Positions 1 through 6,141 of a stretch of DNA of 11,174 nt are shown piece after piece (position 1 is the first letter of the stretch; the number at the start of each line of letters is the position of its first letter). The DNA is taken from contig JAEWEJ010000137.1 in NCBI GenBank assembly GCA_023389455.1, positions 1 to 11,174 on the forward strand, written 5' to 3'. Below the pieces are notes generated by a model, which was given only the letters and a program-made list of their open reading frames with translations, did no database searches and had not been told where the DNA came from. A program made the translations under genes and the position numbers. Source of the stretch: Actinomycetes bacterium (GTDB taxonomy: Bacteria > Actinomycetota > Actinomycetes > Actinomycetales > Cellulomonadaceae).

Positions 1-339
1 ATGGCGATGTCCGAGCAGCTCGACCGCACCAGCGGCGACCAGCTCGCGGCGATCGTCTCCGGCATGTCGAGCCTCACCCGTGGCGCGTCGCGCCAGCTGC
101 GTGCGGGGGAGGTGCGCCAGGCGATCATCGAGATGGACAACCTGTTCCTCTTCCTGATGAGCGTCTCCAACGGCTCCGTCCTCGCCGTGGTCGCCGAGGC
201 CACGTGCGACGTCGGCCTCATCGGGTACGAGATGGCGATGCTCGTCTCTCGCACCGAGGCCACGCTGACGCCGCAGCTGATCTCCGAGATGCGGGGACAG
301 CTGCCGGTGGACGGCGCCACGCGGGCGCCCGTCGCCTGA
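1..339 (+). CDS. Roadblock/LC7-domain protein, 5' end cut by window (conservon component B-like)
   Basis: This is the C-terminal part of a small Roadblock/LC7 (MglB-like) protein, which in actinobacterial conservons partners a sensor kinase and a Ras-like GTPase at the membrane. The visible 112 residues contain the family-typical stretch DQLAAIVSGMSSL, then EMDNLFLFLMSVSNGSVLAV, then the GYEMAMLV helix. Family members are usually about 130-145 residues, and the segment that normally precedes the first of these (the SADG-like strand) is absent. The ATG at base 1 is therefore probably internal and the true start lies upstream of the window. The stop at 337-339 is followed 10 bases later by the DUF742 gene, consistent with one operon. 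No enzymatic function is expected; the domain is a protein-interaction platform. The family call is firm, the partner assignment is inferred from gene order. Confidence 0.88.
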   Translation: MAMSEQLDRTSGDQLAAIVSGMSSLTRGASRQLRAGEVRQAIIEMDNLFLFLMSVSNGSVLAVVAEATCDVGLIGYEMAMLVSRTEATLTPQLISEMRGQLPVDGATRAPVA

Positions 340-349
340 GGCCACCACG

Positions 350-727
350 ATGACCGAACACGTCGAGTACGAGGCCCGTACCGTCCGGCCGTATGCCGTG
401 ACGGGCGGCCGCGTGCGCTCGGCACGATCCGACCTGCCTCTCGAGGCGCTGGTCGAGGTCATGCCGGGTGCCGTCGCCGGCATGGGGCTGACACCCGAGA
501 AGCGCGCGATCATCCAGCACGCGTCGGCCGGGTACATCTCGGTCGCCGAGCTGTCGGCGCTCCTTCATCTACCGCTCGGTGTGGTCCGGATCCTCGTGTC
601 CGACCTCACCGACGCGAACTACGTGCGCGTGCACACCTCACAGCCGGTCGAGGTCAATACCGGTGAAAGCCCCGCCCTGTCCCTGAGCGTGCTGGAGAGT
701 GTTCTCAATGGCATTTCCGCCCTCTGA
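350..727 (+). CDS. DUF742 family protein (conservon component C-like)
   Basis: A 125-residue protein with the DUF742 layout: an N-terminal RPYAVTGGR segment (about residues 13-21), a central winged-helix-like region (EKRAIIQHASAGYISVAEL, then HLPLGVVRILVSDL), and the characteristic C-terminal LESVLNGISAL. In Streptomyces conservons the DUF742 protein is always placed between the Roadblock protein and the GTPase, as here. The family resembles a small DNA-binding fold, but its biochemical role is not established. The ATG at 350 has only a weak ribosome-binding sequence, consistent with translational coupling to the gene ending at 339. The 3' end overlaps the start of the GTPase gene by 20 bases, which also suggests coupling. 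Length is normal for the family and nothing appears broken. Confidence 0.92.
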   Translation: MTEHVEYEARTVRPYAVTGGRVRSARSDLPLEALVEVMPGAVAGMGLTPEKRAIIQHASAGYISVAELSALLHLPLGVVRILVSDLTDANYVRVHTSQPVEVNTGESPALSLSVLESVLNGISAL

Positions 728-1319
728 CGCCGCCGTCGCCGCTCCGGCGGGGACCGCGGGCGCCATCGCCCCCACCGTCGTCAAGATCGTCGTCGCCGGC
801 GGGTTCGCCGTCGGCAAGACCACGTTCATCGGCTCGATCTCCGACATCGAGCCCCTGAACACCGAGGCCGCCATGACCGAGCACTCCGTGGGCGTCGACG
901 ACGCCGGCGGCGTGACGGACCGCAAGACGACCACCACGGTCGCGATGGACTTCGGTCGCATCGCGCTGCCGGGGTCGCTGTGGCTCTACCTGTTCGGTAC
1001 CCCGGGCCAGGACCGCTTCCTCTTCATGTGGGACGACCTGGTGCGCGGTGCGATCGGTGCCGTCGTGCTCGTCGACACCGACCGCCTGGACCAGTGCTTC
1101 CCGGCCGTCGACTACTTCGAGTCGCGTGGCATCCCGTTCGTCGTCGGCGTGAACTGCTTCGACGGTGTGGCCAAGCACCAGCTCGAGGACGTCCGCGAGG
1201 CGCTCGCCATCCCCGCCCACGTGCCGGTGCTCTACACCGACGCGCGGTCGCGGGCTGCCACGAAGCAGGCTCTCATCGCTCTCGTGCAGCTCGCCATGGA
1301 GCGCTTGCGCCAGCGGTGA
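708..1319 (+). CDS. Ras-like small GTPase of conservon type (component D-like)
   Basis: A 203-residue P-loop GTPase of the actinobacterial ATP/GTP-binding protein family that accompanies Roadblock and DUF742 proteins. Walker A is at residues 31-38 (GGFAVGKT). The G3 region reads FGTPGQDRF (95-103), the usual family variant in which the DxxGQ aspartate is replaced. The base-recognition region reads NCFD (149-152) instead of NKxD. The KTTTTVAMDFGR stretch (72-83) is the switch/G2 area. I chose ATG 708 over GTG 699 because GGAG at 694-697 is 10 bases from 708 but only 1 base from 699. The gene overlaps DUF742 by 20 bases. It probably cycles between nucleotide states under control of the Roadblock protein and a kinase encoded upstream of the window; this is known for the family, not seen here. 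Confidence 0.93.
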   Translation: MAFPPSDAAVAAPAGTAGAIAPTVVKIVVAGGFAVGKTTFIGSISDIEPLNTEAAMTEHSVGVDDAGGVTDRKTTTTVAMDFGRIALPGSLWLYLFGTPGQDRFLFMWDDLVRGAIGAVVLVDTDRLDQCFPAVDYFESRGIPFVVGVNCFDGVAKHQLEDVREALAIPAHVPVLYTDARSRAATKQALIALVQLAMERLRQR

Positions 1320-1850
1320 GCAACGCACCTGTGGACGGCCGGGCCCCGGGGGGGGCCGGCCCGTCCGCGCGTCACCACGGTCCCGTCGCAGCGGCGTGCC
1401 CCCGCGGCGGAGGTCGTCGCCGCACGCGACCCGGACGCCGACGTCTACGCCGACGGCTCGGCGCTGAGCCGGTACATCCCCGCGGCACCCGAGGCGCCGG
1501 CGTGGCGCGCGTGGGCGACCGAGCACGAGCCCGCGGTCGTCGTCTCGCAGGTGGCCGTGCTGGAGGCGCGCGTGACCGCGGGCTTCCTCGGCATCGACGC
1601 GGGCCTGGTGGTCCTCGACGCGCTCACGCGGCTGCCGCGCATGCGGCTGTCCGACCAGGCGCTCACCCACGCCGTCCCGCTGCTGCCGGGACTCGGTGCG
1701 TTCGCGGCCCTGCACGTCGGCGCCGCGCTCGCGCACCGCGACGTCAGGGCGATCGCGACGTACGACGTGCCGACGGCGCGCGCGGCTGCGGAGGCCGGGC
1801 TGGCCGTGGTCTCCCCGGGCCGCCCCGACGGCTGGTGGCGCGCGGGCTGA
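1316..1850 (+). pseudogene. PIN-domain (VapC-like) protein with interrupted frame at the 5' end
   Basis: The frame from about 1371 to 1850 encodes a PIN-like domain: DVYADGSALSRYI (first acidic motif), then VSQVAVLEARVTA (second acidic motif), then the C-terminal ATYDVPTARAAAEAGLAVVSPG. No ATG, GTG or TTG exists in this frame between the upstream stop (1317-1319) and GTG 1551, which is already inside the domain. GTG 1316 overlaps the GTPase stop as GTGA and starts a different frame. Removing one G from the eight-G run at 1348-1355 would join the two into one protein of about 177 residues. So either a frameshift (real or a sequencing error) or a lost start codon is present. The third expected acid, in the motif normally read as LDALHLA, is alanine here (FAALHVGA). 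PIN domains are Mg2+-dependent RNases; this copy may be inactive. No antitoxin gene is visible next to it. Confidence 0.68.
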
Positions 1851-1972
1851 GCCCGCCCCGGCGCCGGGCGAGCGTCGCCCTGGCGTCTCCGGGAGGGTCG
1901 GCGCGGACCCTGGGCGGAGTGCGCGCCGCGACCAGCCGGGTGGCCGGCGGGCGGGCCCACCAGACTGGGCGC

Positions 1973-3244
1973 ATGAGCGATGCCGCCCGTCACGAGCCCG
2001 TGTGGCACGTCCGCGCCCCCCAGGGGTGGTTGAACGACCCGAACGGGATCGGGCGGTGGGACGGCCGCTGGCACGTGATGTACCAGTGGAACCCCCACGG
2101 CACGGTCTGGGGCGACATCCACTGGGGGCACGCGAGCTCGGTGGACCTGCTGCGCTGGGAGCACGAGCCGGTCGCCCTGGCGCCCCGGCCGGGGACGGTC
2201 GACGCGGGCGGGGCGTGGAGCGGCGTGGCCGTGCACGACGCGGGCGACGTCGCCCTGCTCTACAGCGCCGTCCGCGACGCCGCGGACACGCGCACCGCGG
2301 GCGTCGCGGTGGCGCGGCGCGGACCCGACGGCCGGTGGGTGCAGCCCGACCGGCTCGCGGCACCGCACCCCGACGTGCCGGGCCTGGTCGACGTCCGCGA
2401 CCCGTTCCTGCTCACCGTCGACGGCCGCCGCCTCGGCATCCAGGGCGCGGGCACGCCCGACGGGGGCGCGGTCGTGGTCTACGGCGTCGACGACCTGGAC
2501 GACTGGCGGCTGCTGGGCACGCTCGTCGCGGGGCCCGACCTGGCTCCCGGGCTCGACGCCCCCGGCCACGTCTGGGAGTGCCCCCAGCTCGTCGCGGTGC
2601 GCGACCGCTGGGTGCTGCTGGTCTCGTGGTTCGAGCGCGGGGACGGGCCGGAACGGTTCGGGGTGACCGCGTACACGGGCCTGCTGGACGTCACGGGCGA
2701 CGTGCCGCGGTTCGTCGCCGAGGTCGCGACGCCCTTCGACCTGGGCCCCGACCTGTACGCCCCGCAGGCGCTCGTCACCGACGACCGGGTGCTGCTGTGG
2801 GGCTGGTCCTGGGAGACCCGCGACGGCACCCGGACGGCCGACGAGATCGCGTCGGCCGGGTGGGCGGGCCTGCTGACGTGCCCGCGGGAGCTCGCGCTGA
2901 CGGCGGACGGGCGTGCCGTGATGCGCCCGGCGGCCGAGCTGGCGGCGCTGCGCGCCGAGCCGCTGGGCGTCGCCGACGGGGTGCTGATGACCGACGAGCC
3001 CGCGTGGCGCGTCGCGGCGTCCGGCGGGCTCGCGGTGGACCTGGTCGACGACGACGGCGACGTCGTGGACGTGTGGTCGACGCGCGGCCCGGTCGAGCTG
3101 CTGGCCGACGGCTCGCTGCTGGAGGCGTTCGAGCCGGCCGTCGGCAGCACGACCCGGCGGGTGTACCGGCGGCCGGGGCAGCGGTGGCGCGTGCGCGCTG
3201 CCGGTGACGTGGCGGCGCACGTGCTGCGGGTGCCGTCGCCCTGA
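1973..3244 (+). CDS. Glycoside hydrolase family 32 beta-fructosidase (sucrase/levanase type)
   Basis: A 423-residue GH32 enzyme that hydrolyses terminal beta-D-fructofuranosyl bonds in sucrose or fructans. The three catalytic motifs are intact: WLNDPNG with nucleophile Asp22, RDP at 142-144 (transition-state stabiliser Asp143), and WECP with acid/base Glu202. The N-terminal five-bladed propeller runs to roughly residue 300, and the C-terminal strand motif ELLADGSLLEAFEP marks the usual beta-sandwich end, so the protein looks complete though short for the family. There is no signal peptide, so it is likely cytoplasmic and acts on imported sucrose or oligofructosides. ATG 1973 has no clear ribosome-binding site. 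CAGACT at 1961-1966 lies 6 bases before it, which would suit a leaderless transcript, but this is weak. No sugar transporter or regulator is adjacent, so its exact substrate is open. Confidence 0.93.
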   Translation: MSDAARHEPVWHVRAPQGWLNDPNGIGRWDGRWHVMYQWNPHGTVWGDIHWGHASSVDLLRWEHEPVALAPRPGTVDAGGAWSGVAVHDAGDVALLYSAVRDAADTRTAGVAVARRGPDGRWVQPDRLAAPHPDVPGLVDVRDPFLLTVDGRRLGIQGAGTPDGGAVVVYGVDDLDDWRLLGTLVAGPDLAPGLDAPGHVWECPQLVAVRDRWVLLVSWFERGDGPERFGVTAYTGLLDVTGDVPRFVAEVATPFDLGPDLYAPQALVTDDRVLLWGWSWETRDGTRTADEIASAGWAGLLTCPRELALTADGRAVMRPAAELAALRAEPLGVADGVLMTDEPAWRVAASGGLAVDLVDDDGDVVDVWSTRGPVELLADGSLLEAFEPAVGSTTRRVYRRPGQRWRVRAAGDVAAHVLRVPSP

Positions 3245-3259
3245 GCCTGGCCGGGGGCG

Positions 3260-3901
3260 TCACCCCGCCGGGCGCGTGGCCCGGCCCAGCACGTGCGGGG
3301 ACGCGGGCTGCGTGCGGCCCGGCGGGAACATGAACCGCTCGACGTCGTCGACGACGAACCCCGCGGACGTGATGGCGCCCACCGTGTCCCGCCCGGTGTG
3401 GCAGCCACCGCTGAGGAACGGCCACAGGGTCGCGTCGACGACGCGCTGGACGCGCCGCAGGGTCGGGGTGCGTGCCGCCACGTGCTCGTAGAACCGCAGC
3501 TCGCCACCCGGCCGCAGCACCCGGAAGGCCTCGCCGAGCGCCGCGGGGACGTCGCGCACCGAGCACAGCACGAGCGAGGCGACCACGACGTCCACCGACG
3601 CGTCCGCGAGGGGGAGCCGTTCGGCGACGGCGTCGACGACCCGCACGGGGACGGCGGCTTCCGCGGCCCGGCGCGTGGCGCGTCCCCGCAGGTAGGGCTC
3701 CGGCTCCACCGCCAGCACCGACGTGACGCCGGCGGGGTAGTGCGGGAAGTTCGCGCCGTCCCCGGCCCCCACCTCGACGACCGTGCCCTGCAGCCGCGCG
3801 AGGATGCGCCGCCGGTGCGCGGCGACGCCCTGGACGTCGAGCGTCCGCGACGCGCGGGCGTAGACCCGCGCGAAGACCGGGTGGCGACAGGTGGCCGGCA
3901 C
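3260..3901 (-). CDS. Class I SAM-dependent methyltransferase
   Basis: A 213-residue UbiE/Methyltransf_11-like methyltransferase. Motif I is VVEVGAGDGANF (residues 41-52), binding S-adenosylmethionine. It is followed by the acidic strand VLAVEPEPYLR, by ASVDVVVASLVLCSV, and by post-motif RVLRPGGELRFYEHV. The N-terminal HPVFARVYAR segment is common in this actinobacterial subfamily. The start is taken as GTG 3901, because the conserved N-terminus begins there and a good promoter with a 6-base gap to the GTG lies just upstream; longer in-frame starts would run into the divergent SDR gene. The substrate cannot be read from sequence: small-molecule, lipid or quinone targets are all possible. It is the only minus-strand gene that I accept, and it shares its upstream region with the SDR gene. 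Its 3' end lies 15 bases from the convergent GH32 gene. Confidence 0.9.
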   Translation of the reverse strand: MPATCRHPVFARVYARASRTLDVQGVAAHRRRILARLQGTVVEVGAGDGANFPHYPAGVTSVLAVEPEPYLRGRATRRAAEAAVPVRVVDAVAERLPLADASVDVVVASLVLCSVRDVPAALGEAFRVLRPGGELRFYEHVAARTPTLRRVQRVVDATLWPFLSGGCHTGRDTVGAITSAGFVVDDVERFMFPPGRTQPASPHVLGRATRPAG

Positions 3902-3907
3902 CTGCCC

Positions 3908-3936
3908 AACGTCGACTGTCGGGCTGTCGGTGTCAA
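3908..3936 (-). promoter_or_regulatory. Sigma-70-type promoter of the methyltransferase gene, probably leaderless
   Basis: On the minus strand a perfect TTGACA (bases 3936-3931) is followed by a 17-base spacer and GACGTT (3913-3908), which keeps the A at position 2 and T at position 6 of a -10 box. Six bases then separate it from the GTG start codon at 3901. This geometry is expected when transcription starts at the first base of the start codon, a common mode in actinobacteria. The -10 box is a partial match, so confidence is moderate. Confidence 0.5.
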
Positions 3937-4064
3937 GGGTCGTGGGTGTCGCGGCGGCCGCCGTCCGGCGTGCGTCCCGACGACCTGGGCGCCTTCCGGC
4001 CCGGCGCGCCCGAGCGTACGGTCGGTCGTGCGGCCGGCCCTGCCACGTCCGGCCGGGAGGCGCG

Positions 4065-4811
4065 ATGACCATGCTCGTCACCGGGGGCACCGGGAACCTC
4101 GGCGGCCACGTGCTGCCGCTGCTGCACGCCGCCGGGGTGCGTCCGCGGGTCCTCAGCCGCCGTGCCCGGACGGACACCCCGCAGGCCACGTACGTCGTGG
4201 GGGACACGGTCACGGGCGACGGCCTCGACGCCGCGACGGCCGGCGTCGCGACCGTGCTCCACATGGCCGGCGGCCGCGGGGACGACCGGGCGGCGGCGCA
4301 GGTGGCCGCTGCGGCGCGGCGAGCCGGTGTGGCGCACCTCGTCCTCGTGTCGGTCACGGGCGCCGACCGGCTGCCCGTCGGCTACTACCGCGCCAAGGCC
4401 GCCGCCGAACGCGCCGTGCAGGCGTCGGGCGTCCCGTCCACCGTGGTGCGCCCGGCACAGTTCCACGACTTCGTGCTCCGCACGCTGGGTCGGTTCGCGG
4501 CCTGGCCCGTCGTGCCCGCGCCCCGGGCCATGTGGGCCGAACCGGTCGAGGTCGCGGCCGTGGCACGCCGGCTCGTCGAGGTCGCGCTCGGGCCGCCGCA
4601 AGGCCGCGTCCCGGACGTCGTCGGGCCGCAGGTGCTCTCCGCCGAGCAGCTCCTGCGCACCCTGCTGCGGGCCCGCGGCCGGGAAGCGCGGGTCGTCCGT
4701 GTCCCGGTGCCCGGGCCCGTCGGGCGGGCGTGCCGGGAGCGCGCGAACCTCGCCGGTCCCGACGCTCTGCGCACCGGCGGGACGTGGGAGGAGTTCGTCG
4801 CGGGGGTGTGA
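4065..4811 (+). CDS. NAD(P)-binding SDR/NmrA-like oxidoreductase
   Basis: A 248-residue Rossmann-fold protein of the atypical/extended SDR (NmrA, NAD(P)H-azoreductase-like) group. The dinucleotide motif TGGTGNLGG (residues 6-14) gives GxxGxxG. RRARTDTP follows the second strand and its arginines suggest a preference for NADP. YYRAK (107-111) matches the YxxxK pair, and the preceding LVLVSVTGAD strand is typical of the group. The C-terminal third resembles the substrate-binding part of these proteins. ATG 4065 follows GGGAGG (4055-4060) with 4 bases between; ATG 4071, 10 bases away, is an alternative and would remove two residues. The gene is divergent from the methyltransferase, with about 160 bp between starts. 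Members include quinone or nitroaromatic reductases and sensor-like proteins without activity; I cannot choose between them. Confidence 0.9.
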   Translation: MTMLVTGGTGNLGGHVLPLLHAAGVRPRVLSRRARTDTPQATYVVGDTVTGDGLDAATAGVATVLHMAGGRGDDRAAAQVAAAARRAGVAHLVLVSVTGADRLPVGYYRAKAAAERAVQASGVPSTVVRPAQFHDFVLRTLGRFAAWPVVPAPRAMWAEPVEVAAVARRLVEVALGPPQGRVPDVVGPQVLSAEQLLRTLLRARGREARVVRVPVPGPVGRACRERANLAGPDALRTGGTWEEFVAGV

Positions 4812-4926
4812 GGCCGGCGGCGGCGGGTGAGGTCGGCCGCCGGACAGACGGCGGACGCGTCGGAGGGGACGGGACCGTGCGAATGACGCGCACGCCGAGC
4901 AGCCCCGGGGCTGGTAGCGGCTGCCG
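4812..4926. other. Gene-free stretch downstream of the SDR gene
   Basis: This GC-rich stretch holds no convincing start, terminator or gene. An in-frame stop at 4915-4917 closes the frame used by the remnant that follows. It contains the first copy of a 12-base sequence, CGGACGCGTCGG (4852-4863), that recurs at 5162-5173. Confidence 0.5.
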
Positions 4927-5173
4927 GTGGTCGTCGACCCGGACGACCCCGCGCACGTGTTGGCCACCACGAGTCACGACGGCTGGGAGTACACGGTGTG
5001 GGGCCATCTGGCGCTGTGGGGCACGCTGGTACCGGTCTGCGTCGGCCTGACGTGCTGGCGGCTGCCGTCGCGTCGCGCACCGGGGTGACGACGAGGGTGA
5101 CGGGGGCGAGGACCAGGACGGCCCGCCGCCCGCACGGTGACAGCCCGTGCCCTGCGCCGCCCGGACGCGTCGG
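4852..5173. repeat. 12-bp exact direct repeat flanking a gene remnant
   Basis: CGGACGCGTCGG occurs at 4852-4863 and again at 5162-5173, in the same orientation, 310 bases apart. The span between the copies contains the membrane-protein remnant. It could mark an old deletion or insertion, but in such GC-rich DNA chance similarity is also possible. Confidence 0.4.
4927..5088 (+). pseudogene. C-terminal remnant of a small membrane protein (possibly DUF3592-like)
   Basis: From GTG 4927 the frame encodes 53 residues beginning VVDPDDPAHVLATTSHDGWE, then a hydrophobic stretch LALWGTLVPVCVGLTCW, and a basic C-terminus RLPSRRAPG. A DPxDP motif followed by a final membrane helix is what the end of DUF3592-type membrane proteins looks like. 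The frame is closed upstream by TAG at 4915 and the N-terminal helix and extracytoplasmic domain are missing. I therefore read it as a decayed gene end and not as a working small protein. The family link is from motif resemblance only; a real 53-residue membrane peptide starting at GTG 4927 is the alternative, but no ribosome-binding site of note precedes it. Confidence 0.35.
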
Positions 5174-5243
5174 TCCGACCGTCCTGCTGCCCGGTCGTGC
5201 CGTGTGGGAGACTCGACGCCGCCGCGGGCTCGCCGCGCGGCAG

Positions 5244-5333
5244 GGAGGGCTGGCTGAGCGGCCGAAAGCGACGGTCTTGAAAACCGTTGGTGCGGTGACC
5301 CCGCACTCAAGGGTTCGAATCCCTTGCCCTCCG
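5244..5333 (+). tRNA. tRNA-Ser (anticodon TGA)
   Basis: A complete 90-base class II tRNA. The acceptor stem pairs GGAGGGC (5244-5250) with GCCCTCC (5326-5332), with discriminator G at 5333. The anticodon stem ACGGT/ACCGT (5271-5275, 5283-5287) closes the loop CTTGAAA, with anticodon TGA at 5278-5280 reading UCA and other UCN serine codons. The long variable arm GTGCGG/CCGCAC (5290-5295, 5301-5306) is the serine hallmark. The T arm is AAGGG-TTCGAAT-CCCTT (5309-5325). The 3' CCA is not encoded directly after the discriminator, as usual in actinobacteria. The anticodon is clear, so the identity is secure. GAGACT at 5208-5213 may be part of its promoter, with no convincing -35. Confidence 0.97.
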
Positions 5334-5386
5334 CCCAGGTGCGTCGACGAGGTCAGCCGCATGACGTGTCCGCACGAGCGCACACG

Positions 5387-5412
5387 AGGCCGCCGTCGAG
5401 TGACGGCGGCTT
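5387..5412 (+). terminator. Hairpin downstream of tRNA-Ser, probable terminator
   Basis: GCCGCCGTC (5389-5397) pairs perfectly with GACGGCGGC (5402-5410) around a 4-base loop, and A-T plus G-T pairs extend the stem to 5387-5412. It lies 54 bases after the tRNA. There is only a short T-containing tail (TTCGG), which is common for terminators in GC-rich actinobacteria. Confidence 0.6.
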
Positions 5413-5738
5413 CGGCATCTGGTGTCGAACAGCTGTCTCCGGAGCTGTCTCCACCGGGAGACGGTCGGCAGGCGATGCGCACCAGCAGGTTCAGAGCGTT
5501 CGTCTGATCCAACACTCTGACCAGGACGAACGCGCGCCAGGCGGCTCAACGCCGTCGTCCGTGAGTGGCGCGGCGCGCCTCGAGGCTCGGGAGCCACGAG
5601 GCGCGAGGTTCGCCGGGAACGGGCGGCGAAGACGTCCCCGCCACCGGCTGGACGACCAGGTGCGTCATGTCACCGTCGTCGCCGAGCATGACCACCTGGA
5701 GCGGCTCGTGAGGTCGCCTGTGGCGCGCCGCGGGATCG
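5413..5738. other. Gene-free stretch between tRNA terminator and transposase remnant, with small repeats
   Basis: No plausible gene is seen on either strand; the open frames here have no recognisable domain. The stretch contains a tandem AGCTGTCTCC (5431-5440 and 5443-5452), an overlapping inverted repeat GTCTCC/GGAGAC (5447-5452, 5457-5462), and a perfect 9-bp inverted repeat GCGTTCGTC/GACGAACGC (5496-5504, 5525-5533). Given the transposase remnant that follows, much of this may be decayed mobile DNA. Confidence 0.5.
5496..5533. repeat. 9-bp perfect inverted repeat with 20-base spacer
   Basis: GCGTTCGTC at 5496-5504 is the exact reverse complement of GACGAACGC at 5525-5533. A second, nested pair CAGAG (5492-5496) and CTCTG (5515-5519) overlaps it. 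It could be an operator, a remnant of an element end, or an RNA hairpin; no adjacent gene decides this. Confidence 0.45.
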
Positions 5739-5975
5739 ATGGGCCGGTCCGCCTCCGCCGGGGACGACGGCGCCATGGAGTCCCGGCACGCGCTGCCGCA
5801 GGAGAACGTCCTGGACCGGCGCCGCTGGGCCACCCGCGACGAGCTGCACGACGCGATCGTGTTCTGGATCGAACGGACATGTAGCGGCCGCCGACGCCAG
5901 CGCACCCTCGGAGAACTCACGCCCGTCGAGCTCGAGCTCGCCTTCACCGCTCAGAACGCCGCTCTTGCGGCGTGA
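5739..5975 (+). pseudogene. IS3-family transposase (OrfB) C-terminal remnant
   Basis: The 78-residue frame carries the C-terminus of an IS3-type DDE transposase: MGRSASAGDDGAMES, then QENVLDRRRWATRDELHDAIVFWIERT, then RRRQRTLGELTPVELE. These correspond to the family's final catalytic region, where the Glu of AMES is the last acid of the DDE triad, and to the usual RRRQxxLGxLTPxEYE ending. The two catalytic Asp residues and the whole N-terminal half are missing; a stop in the same frame lies at 5709-5711. Some substitutions (AMESRHALPQ in place of the common AMESFFALLQ) suggest decay. No matching IS end or target duplication is visible. The natural stop at 5973-5975 is retained inside a hairpin (5956-5973). 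It is non-functional on its own and marks past mobile-element activity. Confidence 0.82.
5956..5973 (+). terminator. Hairpin at the 3' end of the transposase remnant
   Basis: ACGCCGC (5956-5962) and GCGGCGT (5967-5973) form a perfect 7-bp stem with loop TCTT. It overlaps the last codons of the remnant. It could act as a terminator that insulates the following regulator unit; no T-tract follows. Confidence 0.4.
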
Positions 5976-6098
5976 TCACGCCATCGAGCGCCGCTGCCGA
6001 CCTGCTCTTTTCCTCAGGTGTCGCGAACACTCCGCCGAGTCGACTCAGAATGCACCTCGGCTGTGTCGACGGCTTCGTCGGGAAGCCCGCACGGGGGT

Positions 6099-6130
6099 TA
6101 GCGTGCAGGGCATCCGACGATGCAAAGGAG
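6099..6130 (+). promoter_or_regulatory. Candidate -10 box, short hairpin and strong ribosome-binding site of the regulator unit
   Basis: TAGCGT (6099-6104) fits the actinobacterial TANNNT -10 pattern; no good -35 box is seen at 17-19 bases. Downstream, GCATC/GATGC (6110-6114, 6119-6123) makes a 5-bp hairpin directly before AAAGGAG (6124-6130), the best ribosome-binding sequence in this part. It could serve GTG 6135 (16-residue peptide) or ATG 6142 (43-residue ORF). Confidence 0.35.
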
Positions 6131-6141
6131 CATTGTGACTT

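Noticed and set aside
95..1319. Altered GTPase motifs (GTPGQ and NCFD) as a sign of damage
   Set aside because: These variants are normal for the conservon-type GTPase family.
980..1972. Extension of the GH32 frame upstream to 980
   Set aside because: The frame is open by chance through the GTPase and PIN genes. Its translation there has no GH32 sequence, and homologous sequence begins near ATG 1973.
705..3936. Very long open frames on the minus strand opposite the GTPase, GH32 and methyltransferase region
   Set aside because: They are Arg/Pro/Ala-rich, low-complexity translations with no domain, and they arise from high third-position GC of real genes on the other strand or in another frame.
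5244..5333. Duplicate tRNA 3' end marking an integrated element inside the window
   Set aside because: I found no second copy of the tRNA 3' segment in the window, so no att pair can be claimed.
5546..5947. Minus-strand 133-codon frame opposite the IS3 remnant
   Set aside because: It has no recognisable domain and lies antisense to a clear transposase tail, so it is most likely a shadow frame.
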